A stretch of DNA of 64,000 bases, taken from the NCBI RefSeq assembly GCF_963675165.1, contig NC_087386.1, positions 360,931 to 424,930 of the forward strand. The letters are read 5' to 3'. The notes under the pieces are model-generated. The model was not told the origin of the DNA. It saw nothing but the letters and a program-made list of their open reading frames with translations, and did not search any database. This document shows positions 45,001 through 56,552 of the stretch, one piece after another (the first letter of the stretch is position 1; the number at the start of each line of letters is the position of its first letter). This DNA comes from Halichondria panicea (taxonomy: Eukaryota > Porifera > Demospongiae > Suberitida > Halichondriidae). The position numbers and the translations under genes are program-made.

Positions 45001-48000
45001 ATAATTATATACACTATGATAATGAGTTTGACCTACCTCACCGAACCAAACACTCATTCCAGGGGTCAGTATATCAATAGCAGTTTTACAGTCAGTGCAT
45101 TTAGCCTCCTTAGGAACACGTGTGTCTTGGTCAGAATGGCAGAATATAGCGAGAGACTCCTGTCCAAATTCTGCCTTAGAGTGTACTTCTCTTGGACAAT
45201 GGAAAGCTAGTGTATACATTACAGAATCTGTACCTACTGAACGCAAACCATGTTGCATAGATTGGATAACCTTATTGGCAGCTGTGCATACAATTTCTCT
45301 AATTAGAGGACAACAATGCTCACTCCAAAATTCAGTGTTGCCTGAGTGTCTCGAAACACGAAACTCGCAATACCTAGGACAAGAAATCACAGTGATATCG
45401 AATTTACCGTCGAATCGAAATAGGATCCTATTCTTGTAACACTTGCTATCACTAATGAGTAGATCAAACGTATTCTCAGCAATAAGATTTGCACTCAATG
45501 CACATACAAAGCCTAAGGGTAGATATCCCGTTTTAAATCGAATGCAGATTGGTTCGGGAAGCAATTCCTCATTTGTATCTTTTTGCCTCCTTTGAACCAT
45601 ATCTGTTTCAGCAGTTTGAAGAACCGCAGGAAGAAAGTACTCTTTATCAGAAGACAGGGGCACTTTAGCAGCAATGTGAAGGTAGACTAACAGATCAACT
45701 AATGTTTCAATAGGAAGGAGTTTATTCTTCTCTTGATTCACGGATTCTAGCTTGATATCTTTTGGTGAAAAGCAACCAGTTTGCACAAAGTGGTCACACT
45801 TTGCTTGGTTAACTTGATTTTTGTTGTGATCGTAAATGTTGAAGATTAGTTCACTGATGGTTGAAAAAACTACTTGTGGATTACATATTACAATTTTCTT
45901 AAGGTTATCGTGATGAGGAAAATACATTATAAGCCCAATGTATTTGTGTAGGAACTGCAAGGCAACACTCACCATCTCTTCGTCCATATCAAAATACTTG
46001 CCCAATTTGACGCAATCATCAAAGGAAACATGATACTTGTTTTGATTTTTAGCAAGAATCTTAAGACAAATACTGAGCATTAACCATTGTACTGGGATTT
46101 GATATTCTCGAAAGTAATTTTTGAGTATATTTTCTAAAAAGTCTCTGTGCTTTTTGATTTCACTGTCTTTGGCACTCAAATTGTTCACTAATAAGCTGTT
46201 TTCAACTGACAATTTTATACTATGGACGAGCCCTTCTTCAAAAAATGCTGTGTTTTTAAGCCGTTCGTCTAGCTGTCTATTTATCTTGTCAAGACTTGGC
46301 TGTAGATCATTTTGAATCTCATCAAGAAAAGTTCCTACAAGTAACGCAACAGAATCTTTCCGCTTTTTCTCGTTTGATGCTGGTTTAACATATTTTTCCA
46401 CTTGTTCATCTGAGTGCCCAAAGCAAGCTATGCTTGAAAGTGCTGAAAAAATGACTTCTTCTGAAGTGTACGAGTAATTCTCAAAATGTTTAGTAGTCGA
46501 GTTCTTGCATTTAAACTGCACTTGGCTTCTGAAATTTAGCTCTTGTTTAAGTTTCATAAACACAAGGTATAGAGCTGGTCCTATAGTTAAGGATGGTAGC
46601 ATTTCTAGAAATGCTGGTTGTCCTCCAACATCAGCTACAGTAAATAGCATTTCAAAATCCATGCTATCTAGATCTAGTCTATGACTCCATTTCTTTTTTA
46701 GTTCTTCGAACTCCCTAATGGTTTTGTTAATATCTGATTCTTGGGGCATCAATGAATCTTGTCTTGACTCTAGAGTAGAACTAGATCTAGTAACTGGTAG
46801 TCCTTCCATAGGTTGAATTTCAATGCCTTCACTAGATAATGTATAGTCATGTTTCTCTTCATCTTCCAATGGCAAAACATCGATATCAACCACTGATTCA
46901 GTTTGAACCTTGTTAGCTATGCTGGCTTTTGGGATTCCATGCATACCCCTTTTTTTGGACGGTTGAATTTGTGTGTGCTTTGGGCCCTGAGATGGCTTAA
47001 CTATTAATGACATTAAACCACCAAGTTGATCGCACAGCTCATCTTTGACAACACACCATTTTTTACTATTAGAAGTTACAGCACCAGTGATTGTTTCACA
47101 CTGTATACAAGCTTCTGTCACCTCTGATACACCTGTACTAGATTGAGGCTGTGTTTCTCGAGGAGATGTTTGGATGTTTCCTTCCATTTTCCCCAACAAT
47201 CTGTTAATAAAAGTAGACTTTCCAACTTGGCCTGGACCCAGAGCAAGGATTTTGGTGTACGTAAGGGAGACCTTCTCTTTAAACTTTATGGCTTCGTCAT
47301 AGACTTGCTCCTCTTTTAGTCCTGTGTATACAATAGAATATGCGTAGTGCATGAGTACCAGAGATGACATTATATGTTAGCACTCCACAGACAAATTCCA
47401 TGCACTGTAGTCAATAATAAGAGGTCAATAACTTCTTACTTGCTGTGATTTCTTGCTTTAGGTTTATGGATAACACTTGAGTCTTTGGATTCAATTTCAT
47501 TACAAACTCCATCTCTTCGTAAGTCACATTACTCTCGCCACTGAGTAGGTGCACCGTCTCAATCCCATGTTTTCCAAAGTCAATTGAAGAATTTTCCAGA
47601 ATCTTTCCTATGAATTGCAATTCTTGATTTCCAATGTTCTCTCCCTCTACGTGTAAAAAGCAGTATCACACATGTTCACTATAATGGGTTAATGATGATC
47701 ATAGTTAGCATATTAAAGATGCACACAATAATTAGGGGACAAGTACCTGCAGTGAGTGTTGCATGTTGTGAGGTGATCCGAGTACCAGATGCATCTTCAG
47801 CAACACACCAGTAAACACCTTTATGCCTAGGAAGGAGCTTTAATACAAGAAGACATTCAGATTGTTGTCCTTTATATTCAGAGAGGAAGTTTTGTCCATC
47901 AGGAAGTGATAATGCTTGATTGTCGAAATACCACTGATATGTAGATCTCGTATCGGAAGGTGATGTCGATACTGTAAATTCAGCTTTATCTCCAGGCTTG

Positions 48001-48755
48001 CAACAAACATCTTTGGGTTGAATCAAAAAGACAAATGGTGATCCTGCAATGTTAGTAAATACACATGTAAACATATACAGGGCAGGGGTGGTACTTGTGA
48101 GAATAAAGATTTAATACCGTACATATATACAGGGTTCTATATCTGGGGCGAGCCCTGAGGCTCATTCCATAGTATAGCGAGTATACTGCAGAGAGCTCAG
48201 CGACCGGATATCTGTCTGTTTTCGGTTTGTCTCACAATTCAGGCGACGATTGCTGCATTTTCTAACGATCATTTGTGCCGTAGTACAAGCAAGACACTAA
48301 TATTTCTACGTATATACTGGATACAGCTAGCTCAACAACTAAGGCAATGAGGCAATGGTGTTCCCTACGTCATATCTAAGACGCAAGGAGTTCCAGCATT
48401 CCCTAGTAGTTGTAGTTATGTCTCGGGTATACGGTAGTTTGTGTTGTGTGTGTGTGTGTAGACTGATCAATGAAGTGCAAGCTCAGTCCTGTTTTGTCTA
48501 GCTGCTATGTATATAAAAATCAGTGTGCCCTCAAGGCAATGGAGTTTCTGAGGAATGCGGAGTTTATGGCAGTTAAACCCCCCACCCAGTTGTTACGAGG
48601 TATATACTCTTGACTAGCATATAATTATAAGCAATAATCAAGTGGATCTAACTCATAAAAATCGATAACATCACCCTCAATCTAATAATTATATGTATGC
48701 CATGGACTTACCAGATTGTTGCTGCTGATCCATCTTTGTGCGCATATCACCTGGA
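42029..48755 (-). CDS. Ig - Roc-COR GTPase - Ig - death domain protein (ROCO-B)
   Basis: Paralogue of ROCO-A from the duplication. Main exons: 48712-48755 (DMRTKMDQQQQSG), 47747-48043 (Ig 1), about 47442-47647, 45037-47321 (Roc-COR), about 44734-44990 (Ig 2), helical exons near 44590-44665 and 44422-44542, six copies of the 45-nt basic exon (43185-44064), about 42734-42818, about 42220-42481 (death domain 1) and a short last exon ending at 42029. P-loop GPGQVGKS, DVGGQPAFLE and VGTFLDE are intact, and the Roc-COR exon is open over its whole length. Two in-frame losses distinguish it: about 19 residues before death domain 1, and almost all of death domain 2, leaving VNQSTTPVVENTSGTDQN. Upstream it may be joined to ROCO-C. 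Confidence 0.75.
43142..44138 (-). repeat. Six-fold exon amplification, 167-bp unit
   Basis: Six direct copies with an exact 167-bp period (the mark CCGATATCC recurs at 43185, 43352, 43519, 43686, 43853 and 44020). Each unit contains a 45-nt exon with acceptor (GTCACCAG) and donor (GTGTGTTTAATC), encoding DEEVETRPKRQKKDI. The first-listed copy reads DKEV and the last reads VKTQPKRQ; the others differ only silently. ROCO-A has one copy at 28222-28266. Confidence 0.95.
44277..44389. repeat. 28-bp tandem repeat, four copies
   Basis: Four copies of AAAACAGTCACCATGCATTA plus GTCAAGAC in a ROCO-B intron. The matching ROCO-A intron near 28440-28480 has one copy. Confidence 0.92.
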
Positions 48756-51700
48756 GAACAAAAGTTGTTTTCCCAACTCGTATTCTCTACAATGAATCTA
48801 CAAATGTCTGTAGCAGTGTCTCCTCTTCTCAGTCCTATGGCAATTTCCACCAAGGCCCTGAAGGTAGCTCTGGAAGGATTCGTTTTTCGCCACGCTCTCA
48901 ATGCATGAGCCACTCCAGCTTGATTGCCATAACGACTTGTGATATCAGTTACACCATCACAGTCGGCTGGGGTGAGGTTGAGTCGATTGAGCAGGTTAGG
49001 AGTTGTGGATTGATTGACTGCATGCAAAGAAAAAGGCACCACTAAAATTATATTTTCATGATAGATATCAATAACACAAAGGCTAATAAATAAAAACTGC
49101 ACAAACCTGTGATGCTGTCAGCCAAATTGATGAGATCCACTGTGGGTTTTTTGAGAGCGTCTGACAGGAGACTCCATGTTACAACTTGTGTACTCAGGAG
49201 CTTAACCAACATTTCACGCAAGCACGACACATTATCGCCACGATACTTTCCGGTATCGATATTGGTGAGAATGAAATGACTGAGACCTAGAGCCAATCCC
49301 AGATTCAACCAGTGAGGGCTGGCACTTGCATGTGCAGTGTGTAGTTTCTCGTAAACATGTTGTAGATCGTCAATTGTCAAAGCCTGTACAAAAGCAATAA
49401 TCAACCAGTGTTTATTTGGTGGGGTTGCCCCTTGTAAATACCTTCCAGAGGAAACTCAAAAGGGAATATATACAATTGAGGGGTTCCAGTGAACAATATG
49501 CTCGATCCCCTTACCAAAATAATGTAAAAATGATAATTATGTAAGTACGTACAGTATATGATTTAGAGTACTGCCTACCTTGTGCACGCTCAGCAGGTGA
49601 GGAAATTTCTCCGCAAATCGAGTGATGTCATTCTCAGGGATTTCTTGATCTAGTTGTTGGTCCCTCACTCCAGTCTTCTTACACACATCTTCCATTACTG
49701 TAACAGAGGACAATTCACCTGAAGAAAAGCATTAAATTTTGATTACAAGATGTAAAATGTGCAATTATTATGACCCACAGTAAATACTTACCGTATATGC
49801 TCGATCAGAGGCCGCTCTTGTATAAAGGCCGCACTCAAATAGTAGCCTCCCTTGCTAGCAAAATGAAACATTTAGTAGCCGCTCTCAAATAGTAGCCTCA
49901 GTGAACTTTGACTCTAGCATTTCTGCACGTGGCAGCCAAAAAATTATTACTAGCAGCTAGCTACATGTACGTAGCTACAAGTAGCAGCTTAGTGCTGACT
50001 TTCTCATGGCAGAGTTCAAGTTTATGCAGGTGAAAACAACTTTAGATGACAAACTAAATTATCTGGAGCTAATAAACGCCGCTCTTGAACAGTGGCCTCT
50101 CTTGAATTGTAGCCTCCTCTTCCAGCAAAATGAAACATTTAGTAGCCGCGGCTCCTGATCAAGCATATACGGTATTATGACAAAATAACCTGCCAACCAA
50201 ATAGAACTTAATTCCTTACTGGTATATATAATCTGCTAATCAAGTAACTATATAGTGCACAACTATATAGTATACATCAAGTATAAAACTGCAAATGTTT
50301 ACATATACTGTTACGTAATTACCGGGGTATTGCAGCTGATCACTCGTTCTTTCAGTGACATCTCTCGTAACAGAGGATGGTTCACCTAACATAGGGAAAC
50401 ATAAATGTCAATATTAATGAACACTATATAATTATTATACTCACCTGAACCTTCGCTATTGTCCAGCCAGATTCTATCTTCTTCACTGAGCTCTCCCCAC
50501 ACATCAGCCTTAAGGGAGCACATCCAAAACTTACAGCCATTTCGTTCGCTGACATAGGCAAGGTGCAATTTGCGTATGCTTCCAGTGCTCTTCTTGCATG
50601 GGCAGAAGATGCCTGTCTTGGGTGTGTCGTTGTTGTAATGCAACGCTTTACAGGACAATCTAATGCTCTTCAAAATTTTGTTGCGGACCGTAGGGCAAAG
50701 TTCTTTGCGAAGAGAAAGAAGGACCTTGATATACACTTCAAGATACGAGAAGGAGTTGATCAGAGTCACGGTACACGGGATCTCGGGAAGTTTTAGCTGG
50801 ATACAATTTTTAGCAAAGCAAATTGGTTTCCCAGAAGGAAGTAAAACTTTCCAGCCCAGTCTCTTGATCACGTCCACAACTAGACAGCAAAATACCCCAG
50901 AGCGAATACACCCACTACGAAAGTAGATAGCGAAGGGGGATATTGTGAAGGAGGAACGAATCTTGTCTAGCTCAGCAGGTTGGATCGATGTGAGTAGAGA
51001 TGGCATGAAGAACTCAACTTGGTGGGTAGTGGACTCCACTAGAGGAATGGGAGCAATCACAAGAAGATCTTTCATGATCAACAGCATATCTTCTGGAGAA
51101 AAGATGCCTTCAACATAATGCTTCGTAAAGAATCGTAGAAACTTTAAAGTGATTATGCCCTCGTCTCGAAATCTCTTCCATTCGGCGCCTGTCCCTCCTG
51201 GGCTAACAGTAGAGCCTGCAGTCCTCAGAGAGATGGCGTGCTGTGAGAGCTCGGTGATCTTGTCTAGTGGAATCTGGGCATCCACAAACACTGTGTTGGG
51301 GAGAATGGAAGGATAGTAGTGCGCTATACACACGTTGTCAAAGAAGACCAGAGCAGCTTCAAGATCTTTGAGTGAATAACCAAATCGAGTGGCTAATTGG
51401 AGACATTCTTCAATGCTTAGTACACCTCGCTCGAGACTGGCAGATAAACTCTGGAGAAGTGAATCCAAGAAGGACCACCAGATGGGCATTTTGACTTGTA
51501 GCGGAATAGAGTCCTCAACAGCAATTCTAATCCTATTGGCAGTGGCCAGTGAATGATCTTCTCGGCTGATTGTGTTGAGACCAAAAATAAGATTGTTCAT
51601 TCCAAGATTTTCGTACACCAATAGCTTCTTGATATCGGGTGGCAGCATGTCAAGAATCTCTTTATTTCTCTTGATAAGTATATCCGAGCTCTTCAGCTGA

Positions 51701-52544
51701 TCCAAGAATGTGCCCACAAAGATCATACTGGGCTTCTTGTCTTGTGACTCAATCGATCGAATGAGACTCTGAAGTGTCTCCCCGAGGGTCATGTGAGATG
51801 CATGAGGACTACCAAAAAGCTTCCCATCCTTGTAGTACTCGTCAGAAGGGAAACTGGAGAGTTCGTCAATCAAACGCAAGACTATCAGTGCCACCGAAAT
51901 GTGCTTGATGAAGAGAGGGCTGATGTCGTGGAATTGCGGCTGGCCGCCACAGTCGGTAACGTGCACCCAGTTGGAATCAAACAGTTCTCCTTCTTGCTGG
52001 TCACTGCTTGACAGTTGGTCAGTTCCCTGTGTGGCTGGCTGCAGCTCTTCTGCCACACCACTCACTACACTCGCTATCACTTCATCGATGGCTTTGTTTA
52101 ACATTGCAGAGCCAGAAAGTTCCTCGGAATCGATGCTCGATGGGCTCGATTTGGAACCAGAAGTTGGCTCGGTTGTGGTCATCCTCTTGGGAATCCATGC
52201 CGTGATCATCTTCTTCAAGCCATTGACAATCCTTGATGCCATGGAGCGATCAGTGCTTTCTTTTGGTAACTTGGCAATGATTTGAGCTAGTAGATTGAGC
52301 ATCTTTGGCTGAAACATCTCTTCCCAGCCCCTTCCAGTTGACCTGAATTTTGTGTTGGACACAGGTCGAATGCACACTGGATTTTCCATAATATTAGTTC
52401 GCTGTGGTGGAGGGGGCTTGTCAGTTAGCAGGTGCTTGAGGTTGGTCTTCCCTGTTCCCGCCGGTCCAAACACGAGTATGTTGACAATGTTGATCAAGAC
52501 ATGTCCGTGCTTCATCGCCTCATCAAACAACTGCTTTGCTGATT
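48689..52544 (-). CDS. Roc-COR GTPase with two death domains (ROCO-C)
   Basis: The Roc-COR exon spans 50445-52544 and opens with a splice acceptor before SAKQLFDEAMKHGHVL, so an upstream exon is expected but not identified. Motifs: FGPAGTGKTNLKHL (P-loop), VTDCGGQPQFHDISPL, MIFVGTFLDQLKSS, COR helices including MPIWWSFLDSLLQSL and FFMPSLL, then GIFCPCKKSTGSIRKLH and VWGELSEEDRIWL. Downstream exons: GEPSSVTRDVTERTSDQLQ (about 50327-50386), GELSSVTVMEDVCKKTG (about 49579-49719), death domain 1 (about 49110-49383) and death domain 2 (from about 49018). No Ig domains. The last exon lacks its own stop and reads in frame into the first exon of ROCO-B (SWENNFCSPGDMRTKMDQQQ). It could end at 48689 if unspliced, or continue into ROCO-B. 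Confidence 0.75.
49789..50174. mobile_element. MITE, TACCGTATATGCTTGATCAG family, copy 2
   Basis: Ends TACCGTATATGCTCGATCAG and the inverse of CTGATCAAGCATATACGGTA, with TA at both boundaries. The interior repeats AAATGAAACATTTAGTAGCC twice and TAGTAGCCTC several times. It lies in a ROCO-C intron and shares arms with the copy at 34032-34361. Confidence 0.88.
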
Positions 52545-53442
52545 CTAAACAAAACGTGTGTATGTGAACAAACACATGTACAGAATAAATACATTGGGGT
52601 GTGTGAATATATAAAGTTGCCAAAGCAACAAGAAAGCCCTTCTGTGTTATTTACGCCGTTGCGTAGCCTCAAGGCATAATTTGGTAAGGGGGTCATCGTG
52701 ATATAAAACACATAACAATATATATCATCACACTCGTCACTCGGGCTTTTGCCTGTATAAATGCATGTCTGCTGATAACGCGTACAATACATGGGCATCA
52801 GCTACTATAGTCCAGAGTCCATATACCACAGTGTGGAGTAGCAAAAGCTCTCGTACGCCCAAACTGTACTACAATTTCTAATTTCGCGGTATATATGGTA
52901 ACTGCTTTAAAATGGATCTAACTGGACACAGCAGCTGTGCGTATACGTAAGAAGCCAATGAAGTGCCAGTGGAAATGAAGGACATGAAGCAGCTGAACAT
53001 AAACCTCCTTTAATTAAATCGTAAACCTTTAAAGCTTGCTAAGTGGGTGACCCACCAATGACAGGGAATACATGTACTGGGTAATAATGATGTGGCTGAT
53101 CACTACAGGAATGTGCTATGCTTGAATTAACATGATGATGTCATAATTAAGTAACACAGTACAACGTCACGAACCCAATCATTGAAAGTTGGTATTAATA
53201 AAGTCCAATAAACCATATCCATACCACCACAGTGTGTAGAGTAGTAACAGGAACAATGCTCTAGTACACTGTAGTGTGCATGCACAATCTGGGGTAGTTG
53301 CCTAGCAACACAACAAATGTGATAGGCGAACGAAAATGTTGTGGGTGGAGCTAACGATTTTGCAATACATGATTATATAAAGTATGAGGACCTCACAACA
53401 GCTGTAGGTACAGTCTACTAATAACACACTACATGTAAGTTG
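52545..53442. other. Gap upstream of ROCO-C
   Basis: No gene recognised; the 5' exon of ROCO-C should lie here or be lost. A short repeat at 52650-52705 (GCGTAGCCTC, GGCATAATTTGGTAA, then ATAAAAC) matches 14075-14125. From about 52905 the sequence matches unit 1 at 33735 onward. Confidence 0.6.
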
Positions 53443-56282
53443 CTACAGGTACGAGTGATTGCAACTATGAGCATCAACACTCACTGTACTATAAAGTTCC
53501 TTGCTCCCCTCACCTTCCTTTTTCTGCCACTCCTCTCCTCTTACTCGTATCTCAGCAATCTTATTCTCATAGCGATGTATCCACCCCTCACACTCTTGTA
53601 TCTCTGAGACACACTCCTTGATCTTCCCCTCCACCTCCTCCAGCTCTCCCAGCAGTTGTCTCCGGTCCTGGTCAGTGATGTCACCAGACAGTCTCTGTTG
53701 GAGGGCAGCTCTTCTCTGGGGGAGTAAAAAAATTATTATAAACTTTATATACGACTGAATGAGCATTCCACTAAATAGAACATGCAGCTGATACAAATGT
53801 ACAAAATAATTATCAAAATCAGCAACCACCAACCTTAGCTTGGCGAGTATATCATAATATTATATTTACCCACTATACGGTATAACCTCACACAGTCAAA
53901 CAGTAAAAGTGGACTTATAAAACATACACAAAGGTAGACAAAAAGCAACCATTCATCATACAATGGACAGTACATGTACACACATTGTCGTTCTGCTAGA
54001 CTACGTGTACCACTCTTACCACGAGAGTAGTTGTCAACACTCACCGTCTCATGACTCTTCAGTTCACTCTCATACCTAGCCTTCGCCTGGACAAGGTAAA
54101 CAAGACAAGACTGTGTGTTTGTGGTCACGGAGTTGTCTATATATAGCTACAACAGTCAGGTAGCACACACGAGTGTGTGTCGTTCAGTAATCATGGAAAT
54201 GTAGGGAGAGAGATTCACAAACCCGTATACTGTGAGTCACATCTATTGTAATGTTGGTGATGTTCTTCAATACGAATAATTACCGTACCCTCGCAAAAAT
54301 ACGCCCACCCTTTTCTGCAAGAAGTCTAGGCGACTGGGCGTTTAATCGCAAACTGCGAGTTTTTATTCGAATATACGCCCACCCGCGGCCTCAAATCGAG
54401 TTACACTTTGCTCTATGACAATTCTTTATGTTTTCATTTTAGTATGAACATTTCATTGACAACAACAATGTTATAAACTAATGCATGAGTATGATTAAAG
54501 CATGACAAGAGAATGAACATGAAGAAGTGGACTCTTGACTCTATTCGTTGCTTGTCACTTGTGTCGATGTCAGATGTAGCAGAAACTTCCCAAAGGATGG
54601 TAGGTCATACTCCTACAGAGCAGCTATCAGGTACTTTGTTTCAGAAAACCAAGGCAAGGTAACCTGCAAAATTGGCCTGTGTGATAACTTTCTTGGACTT
54701 TGTGTTTTCTTTTCTCTGCATATAGGACTACTTGTTCCCTGCATATACACCTTCAAGGGCAAACAGATCCACACAGAGAAAGTTATATGTCTGATCTTGG
54801 TCCAGCAAGGAGTATAGTTGTACTAAAAAAGCGCCAACCGTTGTTGGAATTATTTTTTTCTGGCGCTTATAAAAAGGCTTGTTTGAGACATCAAGACAAT
54901 CATTGCATCTTTCACTTCTTTCACTTCTAAACAGTTGTTTAACCCAGGGCTACAGTCAATGAACGTTGTTCACAAGTCACTCAGCTCACAACGGTGCAGC
55001 TAGCAAGTGAAACTGAGCTAGACCACGCCCATTTTCTGTACAAATTCTATACTAGCTGTTGAACATAAGCGCCACCATAATTAGGCGCCAGCTTGGGTTG
55101 AACGCAATTTTTTGTGCTCTAAAGATGGCCACTCAGAAGTGGAATTAATTTTTTCTGGCGCTGTAATTACATCAATTACGGTAGCTACTACCTTTTCTTC
55201 ACTAAAATTAATAGTCAAAAAATTAATAGTCAACATGTGGCATTTAGCTACTGCGCATGCTCAAACCCTTCATTCTGGGTGGGCTTATAATCGAGTGAAA
55301 ATACCCTTATGCAAGAACTTCAAAGCAAAAGAGGGGATGGGCGTTTATTCAAGATGGGCTTATTTTCGTGAGGGTACGGTATACGCAAATAAACCGCTAT
55401 ACGATATTTGATTTAAACGCTCAACCATAATTATTGATAAACCAACGAGATCACTTAAATTATGCATGACCTCTCGTGGTATATTTGTTACATGTGTAAA
55501 TCAAATATACCACGAGAGGTCGTGCATAGTTTCATTGTTTGTTTAGAACTGTACTATACTTAGAACTGTACTATACTTAGAACTGTACTATATTTAGAGC
55601 TATTTCCTGTCACACTTCATCAATGAATATGCTTATATACTGTTTGCCGTGGCTACATACAGAGAGGGAGTCCATAGGACAAACATGTGGGAAGATAGTA
55701 AATGATTTTCCTATATAACACTATGGCACTGCACACACACAAGAGTAATAATGGGGAAGTAGAAACATCACAGAATATGCAACAGACACTAAATACTCTG
55801 ACAACACACACCAACTTACACGCTGTTGTTTCAGAGGGTCAGTCAAAGGTGCGGTGGAGATGCATGAAATGGAAGGAAGAGAACATTAGTGCAGTGATAC
55901 GTACACTGGTGATTGCATGACACAGGGGAGGGGAAATAATTGTGGACAGCTAAACTTGCATGCAGACTGATTAACTATGACACAGAATTCATACATACTT
56001 TCAGGTACTACTACGAGTAGATCTACTTGTCTCAATTAAGGAATAGTATCACATTCAGTTATCCGTATGTGCTCTTCTTTACACTGTCTACCTCCTAACA
56101 ACGAGTGCTCAGAGCACTATACTGTGATATGAATGATGCAAGTGTGTTTATGGGTGGTCCACAAGTACATCTAGGCACTAGGAGAATGCACTGATCATTG
56201 AATATCATACCCTTTCCTCATCAGTGAGTCCTTCCATCAACTGTGGGGAACTAGCAGCATTCAGTGTTGTAGATTCAGCCAT
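53443..56282 (-). CDS. Coiled-coil protein, gene X copy 2
   Basis: It starts at 56282 with MAESTTLNAASSPQLMEGLT. A short exon near 54046-54088 reads AKARYESELKSHET, and the last large exon reads RRAALQQRLSGDITDQDRRQ followed by an acidic-basic helix ending in RGEEWQKKEG. The terminal helix is shorter than in copy 1, which has extra RVRAEE repeats. Most of the candidate microexons seen in copy 1 are missing, and a 1.1-kb DNA element occupies 54281-55381. Both copies keep an open final exon, so both may be expressed. Function unknown. Confidence 0.5.
54281..55381. mobile_element. 1.1-kb non-autonomous DNA transposon, TACCGTACCCTCGC ends
   Basis: Left end TACCGTACCCTCGCAAAAAT and right end the inverse of ATTTTCGTGAGGGTACGGTA; just inside, both have ACGCCCA blocks. 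TA at both ends fits a TA target. The interior has TTTTTTCTGGCGCT-type blocks in two places and GGCGCCAG-like words. No transposase frame is visible. Unit 1 lacks it. Confidence 0.85.
55463..55526. repeat. 25-bp inverted repeat hairpin
   Basis: TGCATGACCTCTCGTGGTAT (plus ATTTG) pairs with its inverse at 55502-55526, one mismatch, across a 14-base loop. It lies in the gene X2 intron, next to three copies of TAGAACTGTACTATACT-like units at 55545-55600. Confidence 0.8.
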
Positions 56283-56420
56283 TTCAAAAGAAGGTCTGGA
56301 ACGCCCCTTCTTTGTTTTCAAAAGAAGGTCTGGAACGCCCCTTCTTTGTTAGTAGTCGAGCGCGGCCGCCCTCTACCTTCAGGGAGGGCGGCCGCGTAGC
56401 CTCGATTCAAACCCGATTAA
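56283..56420. repeat. 34-bp direct repeat and GC-rich hairpin
   Basis: TTCAAAAGAAGGTCTGGAAC and GCCCCTTCTTTGTT occur twice in a row just upstream of gene X2. A 12-bp perfect GC hairpin follows (CGCGGCCGCCCT with AGGGCGGCCGCG), then GTAGCCTCGATTC. Its position suggests part of the X2 promoter, but no function is shown. Confidence 0.7.
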
Positions 56421-56552
56421 AATATGTGAGCTCTAGTGGCCCCGCCCCCTCATTCCTCCAGTCTAAGTGTCATACAACATAATTATGACGTGGTCAAAAG
56501 ACTTCATAATTAGTGCAGATCTATAGTACTAAATCACAAAAATTAATTGTAG

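Noticed and set aside
54548-54930. Frames inside the 1.1-kb DNA element
   Set aside because: No transposase motifs, and overlapping frames on the same strand; the element looks non-autonomous.
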